DNA of 44,642 bases, taken from NCBI GenBank assembly GCA_951813625.1, contig CATOTS010000059.1, positions 1-44,642 of the forward strand. Direction: 5' to 3'. The notes beneath the pieces are model-generated. The model saw only the letters and a program-made list of their open reading frames with translations. It was not told where the DNA came from and ran no database searches. Every line of letters begins with the position of its first letter. Position 1 is the first letter of the stretch. Source of the stretch: an uncultured Caldilineaceae bacterium. Its GTDB lineage: Bacteria > Chloroflexota > Anaerolineae > Caldilineales > Caldilineaceae. Position numbers and translations under genes: made by a program. Below are positions 24,748-31,885 of this stretch, piece by piece.

Positions 24748-26724
24748 ATGGCGGACAACGGGAAGATTCCACAGTGGCAGGAGGCGGGCGTGGTTTCCAC
24801 CGTCTCCAGTCCGTATGCCGCGCTCAGACCTGTTCCGGTGCAGGCGGTCAGGATGGGCGACGGCTTCTGGAAGGCGCGCATCGATGCCGGCCGGCGCAAC
24901 GGCATTCCGGCGTTCCTGGCCTGGCTGGACGTGGACGACCAGACGGCGCCGTTCCGGGCGTACGCGGCGGGCGACAAGGCCGGCATCCGGGCCGGCCTGG
25001 AGACGCTCAAGGCCAATCCGACGGGCATGAACCGCACGCGCAACGGGCATTCGTGGCGGGCGAATTTCCAGAAGTGGTTGGAGGCGTGCGCCTTTTACAT
25101 ACAGTCCGGGCACGATGGGGAGACGCGTGCGCTGCTCGATCTGTTTGTGCGCGGCGTTGTGCGGGCGCACGAGGACGATGCCTTTTGGGCGATCTACTAC
25201 GGCGACGACTTCGAGAGATCGTACGGACTGGGCAACCCGGGGCACCTGATCCAGGCGGCGATCGCCCACCACCGTGCGACCGGCTCGACCGAGTTTCTGG
25301 CGTGCGCGCAGCGTGTTGCCGATGCGATCTGCCAGAAGTTCGGGGGTGAGGATTTCGCCGGCCATAGTGTGGTTGAGATGGCGCTGGTCGAGCTCTATCG
25401 CACCACCGGCCAGGAGCGGAATCTGGCCGGCGCGCGTCATTTCCTCACGCCGCTGCTGCGGCAGCCGCCGGTTGTGGGCTCCACATTCCGCGGCTCGGCG
25501 AGCAGGCACGTGGTGCGGCAGACCTACCTCCTGTGCGCCGGTGCTGACTATTATGCCGAAACCGGCGACCGGGAATTCCTGGACAAGCTGACGGCCATCT
25601 GGGGCGACATGGTCGCGGGCAAGCTGCATCTGACCGGTCAGCTGGCTGTGGACGGGGAGAACATCGAGATGGTCTGCAAGGAGGCGTTCGAGCTGCATAC
25701 GGGCGTCTTCCGGTTTCTGCTCGGCACCGGCATGGAGACGTGCGAAGCGGTTGGAAACGCGACCTGGAACTGGCGGATGCTGGCGTTGAAGGGGGCGGCC
25801 GGCTACGCCGACCTGATGGAGAGGACGCTCTACAACGGCTTTCTGGCGCACGTATCGCTCGACGGCGACAAGTTCCACTATCTGTGTCCGCTCTCGTCGG
25901 ACGGCAACCACTGGCAGCGCACGCCGTGGGCCTCGACGTCGACGGGCTGCTGCCCGCCGAACGCGCTGCGCATGCTGGCGTCGCTGCCGGGTTATATCTT
26001 CAGCACGTCGCAGGACGGCGTGTGGGTCCACCTGTACGATGGCTGCAGGATGGCGTGGCGGCTGCAGGACGGGACCAAACTCCGTCTCACGCAGGAGACG
26101 GCGTATCCCTGGGACGGCGAGGTCGCGATCAGACTTGACCCTGAGCAGCCGGCCGCATTTGCTCTGAACCTGCGCATTCCCGAATGGTGCCGCGCCGCGT
26201 CGGTGCAGGTGAACGGCGAGGCGTTCGAGGGCGAAATTGTGTCCGGCGCCTACTGCCGCATCGACAGGGTGTGGCGCAGCGGCGATCTTGTCGTTCTGCG
26301 GCTGCCGATGCCGGTCGTGGCGGTGACGGCCGATCCGCGCGCCCGGTACTACGAGGGCAAGGTCGCGCTGTGTCGCGGCCCGCTCGTGTATTGCATCGAG
26401 AGCACCGACAACCCCGCGCTAGATATGTGGGGCGCGTGGGTTTCCTTGCCGTCGCAGAATGGCGCCGGCGGCGAGCTGGTCGGACAGTACCGGCAGGCGG
26501 CACTGTTGGACGATGTTGCGGTGGATTACCGGCAGGAGCTTCTGGACGGGGTTGCCGTTCTGCGCGCCGGCGGCGGGTCATACGATGAGGCGGCGGGTAG
26601 GCTGAACTTTATTCCCTACTATGCCTGGGGGAACCGGGAGAGCAGGTCATCGCTGCGGACGTGGATAGACGGCAGGGCACACGGAGAGGAAAGGGAAGAT
26701 GCAAGCCAGACGTCTGGTCTGTGA
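24748..26724 (+). CDS. GH127 beta-L-arabinofuranosidase-like
   Basis: The protein is 658 residues and soluble, with an (alpha/alpha)6 barrel followed by beta-sandwich domains (LRIPEWCRAASVQVNGE, RGPLVYCIES), the layout of the GH127/DUF1680 family. The family zinc site is visible: Glu330 and Cys332 in METCEAVGN and Cys401-Cys402 in TGCCPPN, matching the E-x-C and CC of characterised beta-L-arabinofuranosidases; the first Cys of the CC pair is the usual nucleophile, and Glu312 is a likely acid/base. The predicted reaction is release of L-arabinofuranose or a related sugar from oligosaccharides. The start is 60 bp after the GH67-like gene. The 3' end overlaps the next gene by 26 bp, so they are probably coupled in translation. 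Confidence 0.8.
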   Translation: MADNGKIPQWQEAGVVSTVSSPYAALRPVPVQAVRMGDGFWKARIDAGRRNGIPAFLAWLDVDDQTAPFRAYAAGDKAGIRAGLETLKANPTGMNRTRNGHSWRANFQKWLEACAFYIQSGHDGETRALLDLFVRGVVRAHEDDAFWAIYYGDDFERSYGLGNPGHLIQAAIAHHRATGSTEFLACAQRVADAICQKFGGEDFAGHSVVEMALVELYRTTGQERNLAGARHFLTPLLRQPPVVGSTFRGSASRHVVRQTYLLCAGADYYAETGDREFLDKLTAIWGDMVAGKLHLTGQLAVDGENIEMVCKEAFELHTGVFRFLLGTGMETCEAVGNATWNWRMLALKGAAGYADLMERTLYNGFLAHVSLDGDKFHYLCPLSSDGNHWQRTPWASTSTGCCPPNALRMLASLPGYIFSTSQDGVWVHLYDGCRMAWRLQDGTKLRLTQETAYPWDGEVAIRLDPEQPAAFALNLRIPEWCRAASVQVNGEAFEGEIVSGAYCRIDRVWRSGDLVVLRLPMPVVAVTADPRARYYEGKVALCRGPLVYCIESTDNPALDMWGAWVSLPSQNGAGGELVGQYRQAALLDDVAVDYRQELLDGVAVLRAGGGSYDEAAGRLNFIPYYAWGNRESRSSLRTWIDGRAHGEEREDASQTSGL

Positions 26725-27715
26725 GGCCGTTGGCCGGATCGAGTGGGAGAGTTTCGAGATCGGGGCGGAGCCTGCGCCGCACGAGGTGGTCGTCAGGTCG
26801 GTCTGCTCGCTGATCAGCGCGGGCACGGAGCTGGCGCTGTACAGTGGTACGCACATCGGGTTTTCGCAGTCCGACTCGCCGCTTCTGCCCCAAGAGTTGG
26901 GCTACGCTGTGGCCGGTGTTGTGCAGGCGGTTGGCGGCGCGGTGACTGCGTGGGCGCCGGGCGATTGGGTGGTGGCCTACGCGGCGCACGGCGATTGGGC
27001 CGTGTGCGACGTACGCACGACCAAAATGTGGCGCCTGCCGCCGTTGGTTTCGTTCGAGCAGGGGGCCCTGTCAGTGATGGGCGGCATCAGCGCGGTGGGA
27101 GTGCGCCAGGGCCAGGTTGCGCTGGGCGAAACGGTGGTTGTTCTGGGCCTGGGGTTGGTCGGCCAGTTTGCGGTGCGGTTGGCGCGCGCGGCGGGCGCGC
27201 GGCCGGTGATCGGGGTCGATCTCTTTCCCAAACGGGTGCAGGTCGCGGCGGCAGCGGCGGTACGGGCGGTCAATCCGGCCGAGATAGACGTCGGGCAGAT
27301 GGTGGGCGATCTGACCGATGGGCGCATGGCGGAGGTGGTGATCGAGGCGACCGGCAATCCCGCGGTGATAGCGGAGGCGCTGGCGCTGGCGGGCGAGGGC
27401 GGGCGCGTGGTGCTGTTGGGCAGCCCGCGCGGCAGGGTTGAAATTGACCCGTATGCCGTCCACCACAGGGGCGTCCATCTGATCGGTGCGCACGCGCGCG
27501 TCTCGGGACATGCCCAGACGGTACGCGATCCGTGGACGCGTGAGCGCAATCTTGAGCTGGTCCTGCGTTTGTTTGCGGACGGTACGTTGTCGGACGAGGG
27601 GCTGATCAGCCACCGTATTCAGCCGGAGGCGGTTGGAGAGATATACGAGAGGCTGGTTGAGCGCCCGCGCGATTTTCTCGGCGTGTTGATCGAATGGGCG
27701 GGGACGAACGCGTAA
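26699..27715 (+). CDS. MDR dehydrogenase of sugar/polyol type
   Basis: The protein is 338 residues; its ATG at 26699 lies inside the end of the GH127 gene with GGAAAGGGAAG directly upstream. N-terminal GroES-like fold with SLISAGTELALYSG, where the usual zinc-binding Cys is absent, then LGYAVAGVVQAVG; Rossmann domain with VLGLGLVGQFAVRLARAAGA binding NAD(P). It belongs to the same branch of medium-chain dehydrogenases as the broken gene at 8556-9511 (shared GTE motif). It likely oxidises a sugar or sugar acid released by the two glycosidases. A 52-bp internal segment (27383-27434) recurs at 29586-29637 in an unrelated pseudogene. Confidence 0.75.
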   Translation: MQARRLVCEAVGRIEWESFEIGAEPAPHEVVVRSVCSLISAGTELALYSGTHIGFSQSDSPLLPQELGYAVAGVVQAVGGAVTAWAPGDWVVAYAAHGDWAVCDVRTTKMWRLPPLVSFEQGALSVMGGISAVGVRQGQVALGETVVVLGLGLVGQFAVRLARAAGARPVIGVDLFPKRVQVAAAAAVRAVNPAEIDVGQMVGDLTDGRMAEVVIEATGNPAVIAEALALAGEGGRVVLLGSPRGRVEIDPYAVHHRGVHLIGAHARVSGHAQTVRDPWTRERNLELVLRLFADGTLSDEGLISHRIQPEAVGEIYERLVERPRDFLGVLIEWAGTNA

Positions 27716-27738
27716 TTGTCTGCTCGCTGGCGCCGGCT

Positions 27739-27785
27739 GCTCTGTTCAGAGCCGGCCGCATTCGCTTGAATGCACCTTATTTTTC
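27739..27785 (+). terminator. Terminator-like hairpin module, copy 2
   Basis: This begins 23 bp after the dehydrogenase stop. GCTCTG-TT-CAGAGC is followed by GCATTC-GCTT-GAATGC and then ACCTTATTTTT, a good Rho-independent terminator for the glycosidase operon. The same 47 bases occur inverted at 14705-14751 with four changes, most in loops. Confidence 0.6.
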
Positions 27786-28014
27786 GGAAATTATACGCTT
27801 ACCTTCACAGATTTTCGCTGCGAGGCCATGATCTTGTAGTAGCACACTAACGAAAGGGGGTGGTCGGAAGAATAAACGCGATATTAAATGGAGTAGCGAA
27901 GACAAGAGCCTAACACAGATTGGGAGGCTCTTACAATTGGGGGGGGTGTTCTTGCTCGTTGTCGGGGAGGGGCCAGTTCGGATGGCGGAGATGAGTCATG
28001 GTAGTTCCGCTCTA
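27786..28014. other. Gene-free gap with one long-loop hairpin
   Basis: No gene is seen. AAGAGCCT (27904-27911) and AGGCTCTT (27925-27932) could form an 8-bp stem with a 13-nt loop but no strong T-run follows on either strand. A run of eight or nine G is at about 27939-27946. Confidence 0.4.
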
Positions 28015-28203
28015 CTAACCTTTCTTAACCCCAGACCCTTCGTTCGGGGGATTTGCGGGAGGTTCTATCGGGGTTTTTGGACCGGCAGTTATCTGATAGC
28101 CATGTTGTTGTGATGGGCCTGACGCGGGTCGTTTTTCAGTGGTAACACGGCGAGGTGTTGGCGGTGATTGTGGGCGTTGAGTTGGTCTATTTCTCCTGCT
28201 CAT
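28015..28203 (-). CDS. Small proline-rich partner of the DUF6338-like gene
   Basis: The protein is 62 residues from the ATG at 28203, chosen because AGGAG lies eight bases upstream. It is very rich in Pro, Arg, Thr and Gly (MSRRNRPTQRPQSPPTPRR at the start; a Pro/Asn-rich end) and predicted disordered. It overlaps the end of the DUF6338-like gene by 17 bases in another frame, so the pair is translationally coupled. Similar short, disordered proteins follow DUF6338-type genes elsewhere as far as I recall, which supports a real gene. Function unknown; it may bind the cytosolic domain of its partner. Confidence 0.6.
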   Translation of the reverse strand: MSRRNRPTQRPQSPPTPRRVTTEKRPASGPSQQHGYQITAGPKTPIEPPANPPNEGSGVKKG

Positions 28204-28810
28204 GCTCATTCTCCTGCAGGGGGACATAAGGCCAGAATTCGATTGTGCTGATTTCATTGGTGGTGATCAGAACCCCTCTTTCCTTCAGCGGCTTCCAATC
28301 ACCTTCATTACTTATATCATACATCCATTGAATATACAAGTCTCGGTCAATTGGGTTAGATGAAGCAAAGGACTCGCTACTCATTATGCCTCCAACCATG
28401 TTGCCGTTTTTCAGGGTCACGAGGACCCATTGTTCTTCTGTAGTGCTGATGAATTTCCAATCCCATGCGGTTGGTATTGGATGGATCGGAAAGAGTTTCA
28501 ATTTGCTAAATAAGCCACGCACATAGTCTCTTTGTGTGTTGATCCCCAGAAGTATCCCGATGATGATAGGGCCAACAATGAACACAAGAAAAAACCCAAG
28601 CCCAAACCATGAGCCTGCTATTGCCCCAGGGAAATACCGGATAACAAGGGCGTCGTAAATGACTGAGATGGTCAAATATGAAAGTAATCGCTCGTCGTCT
28701 TGGTGATGAGGGGTTGTCACGAATTGCGAGCGGACATATAAGGCGATAAAACCGGGTATGAGATAAGCGAGGATTGAAGCAACGTCACTTGGGGTGAACG
28801 AAGTAGGCAT
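28187..28810 (-). CDS. DUF6338-like membrane protein
   Basis: The protein is 207 residues. Three membrane segments are likely: ASILAYLIPGFIALYV (about 11-27), a weaker one around YLTISVIYDALVI, and a long segment WFGLGFFLVFIVGPIIIGILLG (about 68-90). The cytosolic C-terminal half is strand-rich with WVLVTLKNGNMVGGIMSSES and a conserved W-D-W-x-F, matching the DUF6338 pattern of an SH3-like small beta domain. The family's function is not known to me; members are often near phage-defence or surface genes. It is AT-rich against its neighbours, which suggests transfer. It is the first gene of a two-gene unit. Confidence 0.6.
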   Translation of the reverse strand: MPTSFTPSDVASILAYLIPGFIALYVRSQFVTTPHHQDDERLLSYLTISVIYDALVIRYFPGAIAGSWFGLGFFLVFIVGPIIIGILLGINTQRDYVRGLFSKLKLFPIHPIPTAWDWKFISTTEEQWVLVTLKNGNMVGGIMSSESFASSNPIDRDLYIQWMYDISNEGDWKPLKERGVLITTNEISTIEFWPYVPLQENEHEQEK

Positions 28811-29033
28811 TGTGTTTTGGGTCCTTTCGACTGGGATGCGACGGGTCCCGAACAGGTCTCTTTATTTGGCGTGTATTCGCCTCTTCAATACAGGGTAGAT
28901 ACCGTACCGCAATTCAGGTTGGAAAGCTACTGGTGGGTCCGCCATGGAGTTTGTGGGGAGAGTGGTGGAATCTCACACCTGCCCAGATTGCAGCTGAGAA
29001 AGAAGCCTATCCGAACGCCTTCCCCATGAGTAA

Positions 29034-29756
29034 AGAAAGGTTTCCTACTATTGCAAAAGGGGACATCCGTATGGCGCGGACTTTGAAAACGGCCTGCTGT
29101 ACGTGTTGGTAGGCAGCGCTCGTTGTACGGCGGGATATCTAGGCCTGGAGCCATTCACGATAGATGGAGGGCTCTGGATAGTCGATGTCAAGGACGCTGC
29201 TCAACCGACGGCGATTGGGTTCATCGCTATGAGCGACGATCCTGAAGATGTGAAGGTGGCCGGACATTATGTTTATGTCGTTGAATTTTATGAAGGATTG
29301 AAGATTGTGGACGTGTCCGATCCTGGCCAACCGACGCTCGTCGGTGCACATGATGTGCAGGGTATGCCAAAGAGAATTACCGTAGAAAACGACACTGCTT
29401 ACGTCGTTGGGTACATGAGCTTGCAGGTATTCGATGTCTCCGACCGGTCCAAACCAGTACGCACAGGATATGTGAAGGATTTCATTCAGGTTGAAGACGT
29501 AGCAGCCCGTCGTGGTTATATCTATCTGGCCGGAACCAGCAGAGTGGCAGGTGGCCTTCATGTCCTTCGTCTGATTGATCCGCAGGCGCTGGCGGGCGAC
29601 GGCGGGCGGGTGGTGCTGCTGGGCAGCCCGCGCGGCACGACCAAGCCGTCCTCAGTTTCGGAAATCCGCTCCTCTGCTACCCGATCCAACGCAGCCTCCG
29701 CACGATTTCATTCAGCAGCGGTTTCAGCGCGGCAAATTCGTCGCGGTGAATGCTGA
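29034..29756 (+). pseudogene. LVIVD-propeller fragment with chimeric end
   Basis: The frame opens after a stop at 29031 with no good start (GTG at 29103). It carries LVIVD-type beta-propeller repeats: GLWIVDVKDAAQPTAIGF, GLKIVDVSDPGQPTLVG, LQVFDVSDRSKPVRTGYV, each preceded by a V-x-V-A-x-x-x-x-Y-V-Y-V motif. At about 29570 the sequence switches to a stretch nearly identical to the inside of the MDR dehydrogenase gene (ALAGDGGRVVLLGSPRG) and then runs out. The 5' part has been lost and the 3' part replaced, so only about three and a half blades remain. It converges with, and overlaps by 80 bases, the lipoprotein gene on the minus strand. Confidence 0.65.
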
Positions 29757-31287
29757 ACGCGAGCGCGGCCAGCGTCTCGCTGTCCGGCGAGAGGAGCCAG
29801 ACCTGCCATACTTCGCTATTGGTCCCGCTCTCGCGGTAGCGGACCGATACCACCTCTTCGCCTGACGGCCTCAAACCGAAGGACCTTTCAACGCGGGCGG
29901 GCTCGATGCTGTAGGTATGCGCGGCGGCTGCCTGCGCGTAGTCCTCCAGGGTCTGGCCGTTGGCTGCGATTGCAAGGACCAGCACGAAGTTGCTGGCCTC
30001 GCGGTCGGTCGGGCCGGAGTGCAGGCCAAGCCCGGTCACAGCATCGTCGCGGCGGTAGGTCATTGTCGACACCATCCGGCCCAGCCCTGCGACGTCGAGC
30101 TGCTCGCTGTCGTACCGTATGGCTGCGGAGAAGAGTGCCAGGTCGGCCGCGGTCGGCCGCGCCGGGTCGAAGTAGCGCCATGACGACGGAAAGGAGACCG
30201 ACAGACCGGTTGCATCATCGTCATATTTGAGCCAGCCGGTCCCGTCCGCCAGGGGCACAGCGTCCGCATCCGCGGACGCGGTCACATAGTCGCTGTGCAA
30301 CCAGGCCAGCCGGCCGCTGAAGACGATTTGCCACCAGTCGCCGCTGGCATTTTTGCTGATCGCAGTGAACTGTTGATCGGCGGCCGCGCCGCCGATGACG
30401 GGATGGTCGGTGCCCGGTCCTCTGCGCACGTTCATGCTGTTATTGAGCGTCAGCGTCGGCGCGGCGCGGGGCTTCAAGGCGGGGTCCTCCAGCCACTGGA
30501 CCCGCCGCACGACCTCGTGCAACAGTCCTTCCACCCATTCGGAATGCTCGCCCCAAACGTCGTAGGTAACGGTCAGAAAGGTCTCGCCGTCGGGAGAATG
30601 CAGGACGACCTGCCGGCCGTCGACGAGGGCGCGGGGGACGGTGACGACCCGGTCGGGGAAGGCGCGCAAGCCGTCTATGCGGTAGCGGATCGTTGCGGTC
30701 TGCTCGCCCCAGGGCCGCAGACCGGGCCCGATTTCGATGCTTCTGACTGCAGCCAGACGGGAGGTTTGCAGCTGTGCGGCCAGCTCGCGCGCATAGGTCT
30801 CCAAGCTCCTGCCCTCGCTGGGAACGGCAAGGAGGTGGAAGCCGTTGGTCTCCAGCGGTTCGGAGTTCGGGTCGAAGGGGAAGCCGGTACCGGCGAAGAG
30901 ATGCTCCTGCCCGGCCGGCGTCAGCGAATCGACATAGCTCTCCCTCTCCCTGAGCAGGGCATCGGACATCTCGGCGTCGTCAAGCTGTGGGCGCAGCGCG
31001 TGAAGTTCTTCCTGTGTGGACGCGAAGAGCCACCCATGCGGATGGAAGATCTTCAGGCCGTGCCTCTCGACCTCGACCCCGGGCCAGCCTTGGAACGGTC
31101 CTCCTGAAGACAGGGGCGTGTCTCCAACCGGTAACACAAGGGGGTTGTGGATGGATATCAGGGGTGGAGCGGGCGGGGGCGCGCTGATGGGCATTTCAGG
31201 TCCCGCGGTGGCGGGAACGCAGGCGGTCAGCAGGAGGGAAACAATCGCGGCGATCGCCCAGCGGGGGGTGCGATGTCTTGCAGCCAT
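29677..31287 (-). CDS. SH3-domain lipoprotein with paired PsbP-like domains
   Basis: The protein is 536 residues from the ATG at 31287, which has AAAGGA eight bases upstream. Residues 1-23 are a lipoprotein signal ending LLTAC; a Pro-rich spacer follows. A bacterial SH3 domain (about 285-335: MNVRRGPGTDHPVIGG, GDWWQIVFSGRLAWLHSDYV) sits between two similar alpha/beta domains that share the motifs (L)FHP-x-GW or VSFPSSWRYFD at the start, TLEDYAQAA/SLETYAREL in the middle, and EVVRRVQWL / EIVRRLRWI at the end. These repeats look like MOG1/PsbP-type folds. It should be anchored on the outer face of the membrane and bind cell wall or protein ligands. Function is not established. Confidence 0.7.
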   Translation of the reverse strand: MAARHRTPRWAIAAIVSLLLTACVPATAGPEMPISAPPPAPPLISIHNPLVLPVGDTPLSSGGPFQGWPGVEVERHGLKIFHPHGWLFASTQEELHALRPQLDDAEMSDALLRERESYVDSLTPAGQEHLFAGTGFPFDPNSEPLETNGFHLLAVPSEGRSLETYARELAAQLQTSRLAAVRSIEIGPGLRPWGEQTATIRYRIDGLRAFPDRVVTVPRALVDGRQVVLHSPDGETFLTVTYDVWGEHSEWVEGLLHEVVRRVQWLEDPALKPRAAPTLTLNNSMNVRRGPGTDHPVIGGAAADQQFTAISKNASGDWWQIVFSGRLAWLHSDYVTASADADAVPLADGTGWLKYDDDATGLSVSFPSSWRYFDPARPTAADLALFSAAIRYDSEQLDVAGLGRMVSTMTYRRDDAVTGLGLHSGPTDREASNFVLVLAIAANGQTLEDYAQAAAAHTYSIEPARVERSFGLRPSGEEVVSVRYRESGTNSEVWQVWLLSPDSETLAALAFSIHRDEFAALKPLLNEIVRRLRWIG

Positions 31288-31431
31288 GATATTTCCTTTC
31301 AAATTTCCGCAGTCGGCTCGAAGCGCAAGGTCCTATCGCGTCAGAGCTCTCGAAAGTGTTGGGGAGGCTTCCCGGTTTCGTCGGTTTTGCGAGATTGCGG
31401 TGATGTTGGAGGCCGGCAGCGGCCACGGAGC

Positions 31432-31479
31432 ATCGGCCCGGGTGTCGGCCCGGGAATCGGCCCGGCAATCGGCCTCAGC
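31432..31479. repeat. 12-bp tandem repeat, four copies
   Basis: ATCGGCCCGGGT, GTCGGCCCGGGA, ATCGGCCCGGCA and ATCGGCCTCAGC run in series. It lies in the gap between the lipoprotein start and the addA-like relic. In one minus-strand frame the repeat encodes alternating GPIPGPTPGP, but no gene can be supported. The rest of 31303-31550 is empty. Confidence 0.6.
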
Positions 31480-31550
31480 CATGGGCGTTCTCTTCCGGCC
31501 TGATTGCGGCCTGATTTCATGGTCGACGAATTCATGCGTTGTTTTGGCGG

Positions 31551-31880
31551 TCATGGTGATGCAGGCGCGTCTCCCTCGAGAAAGTCCAACGCCTTCTGCT
31601 CGGCTTCCCGCATCGCGCGACGGGCAGGTTGTCGATGGCGCCGATCTGAACCGGCGCCAGGAAGAGGAAGGACACCTCTCTTATTTTACCACCGACGGAC
31701 AGCGTCAGAGCGAGCGCGTTAACGCCGCCCTGCAACCGATAACAGGAGATCGCCTGTTGGATTGCTTCGTTGCCGCTGACGGTAGCGGTCTCAAAGTCTA
31801 CGATGACGAAGCCGTCTTTTTCCTCGAAGAGGAGGTCGATGAAGCCTTCGACAGTGCCGTCGCCGGCGGGGCCGATGTCG
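31551..31880 (-). pseudogene. Relic of addA 3' end (second copy)
   Basis: The minus strand reads GTVEGFIDLLFEEKDGFVIV, then DFETATVSGNEAIQQAISCY, RLQGGVNALALTLSVGG and EVSFLFLAPVQIGAIDNLPV. This parallels the C-terminal nuclease domain of the intact addA-like gene (GIVEGFIDLLFEEEDGFVIV, DFKTDALSSDDSMEKAISRY). The catalytic DFK is changed to DFE. Near the end a frameshift separates it from AMREAEQKALDFLEG and a stop at 31551. Only about 110 codons remain. It begins at the stop codon of the YhaN-like gene. Confidence 0.8.
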
Positions 31881-31885
31881 TTGAC

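Noticed and set aside
23158..26031. Minus-strand frame of 957 residues antisense to both glycosidase genes
   Set aside because: Arg/Ala/Gln-rich composition with no domain; open only because of high-GC codon bias in the real genes on the other strand.
27820..27980. Possible riboswitch or tRNA-like structure after the glycosidase operon
   Set aside because: Only one 8-bp long-loop stem can be formed; no cloverleaf or known riboswitch core is visible.
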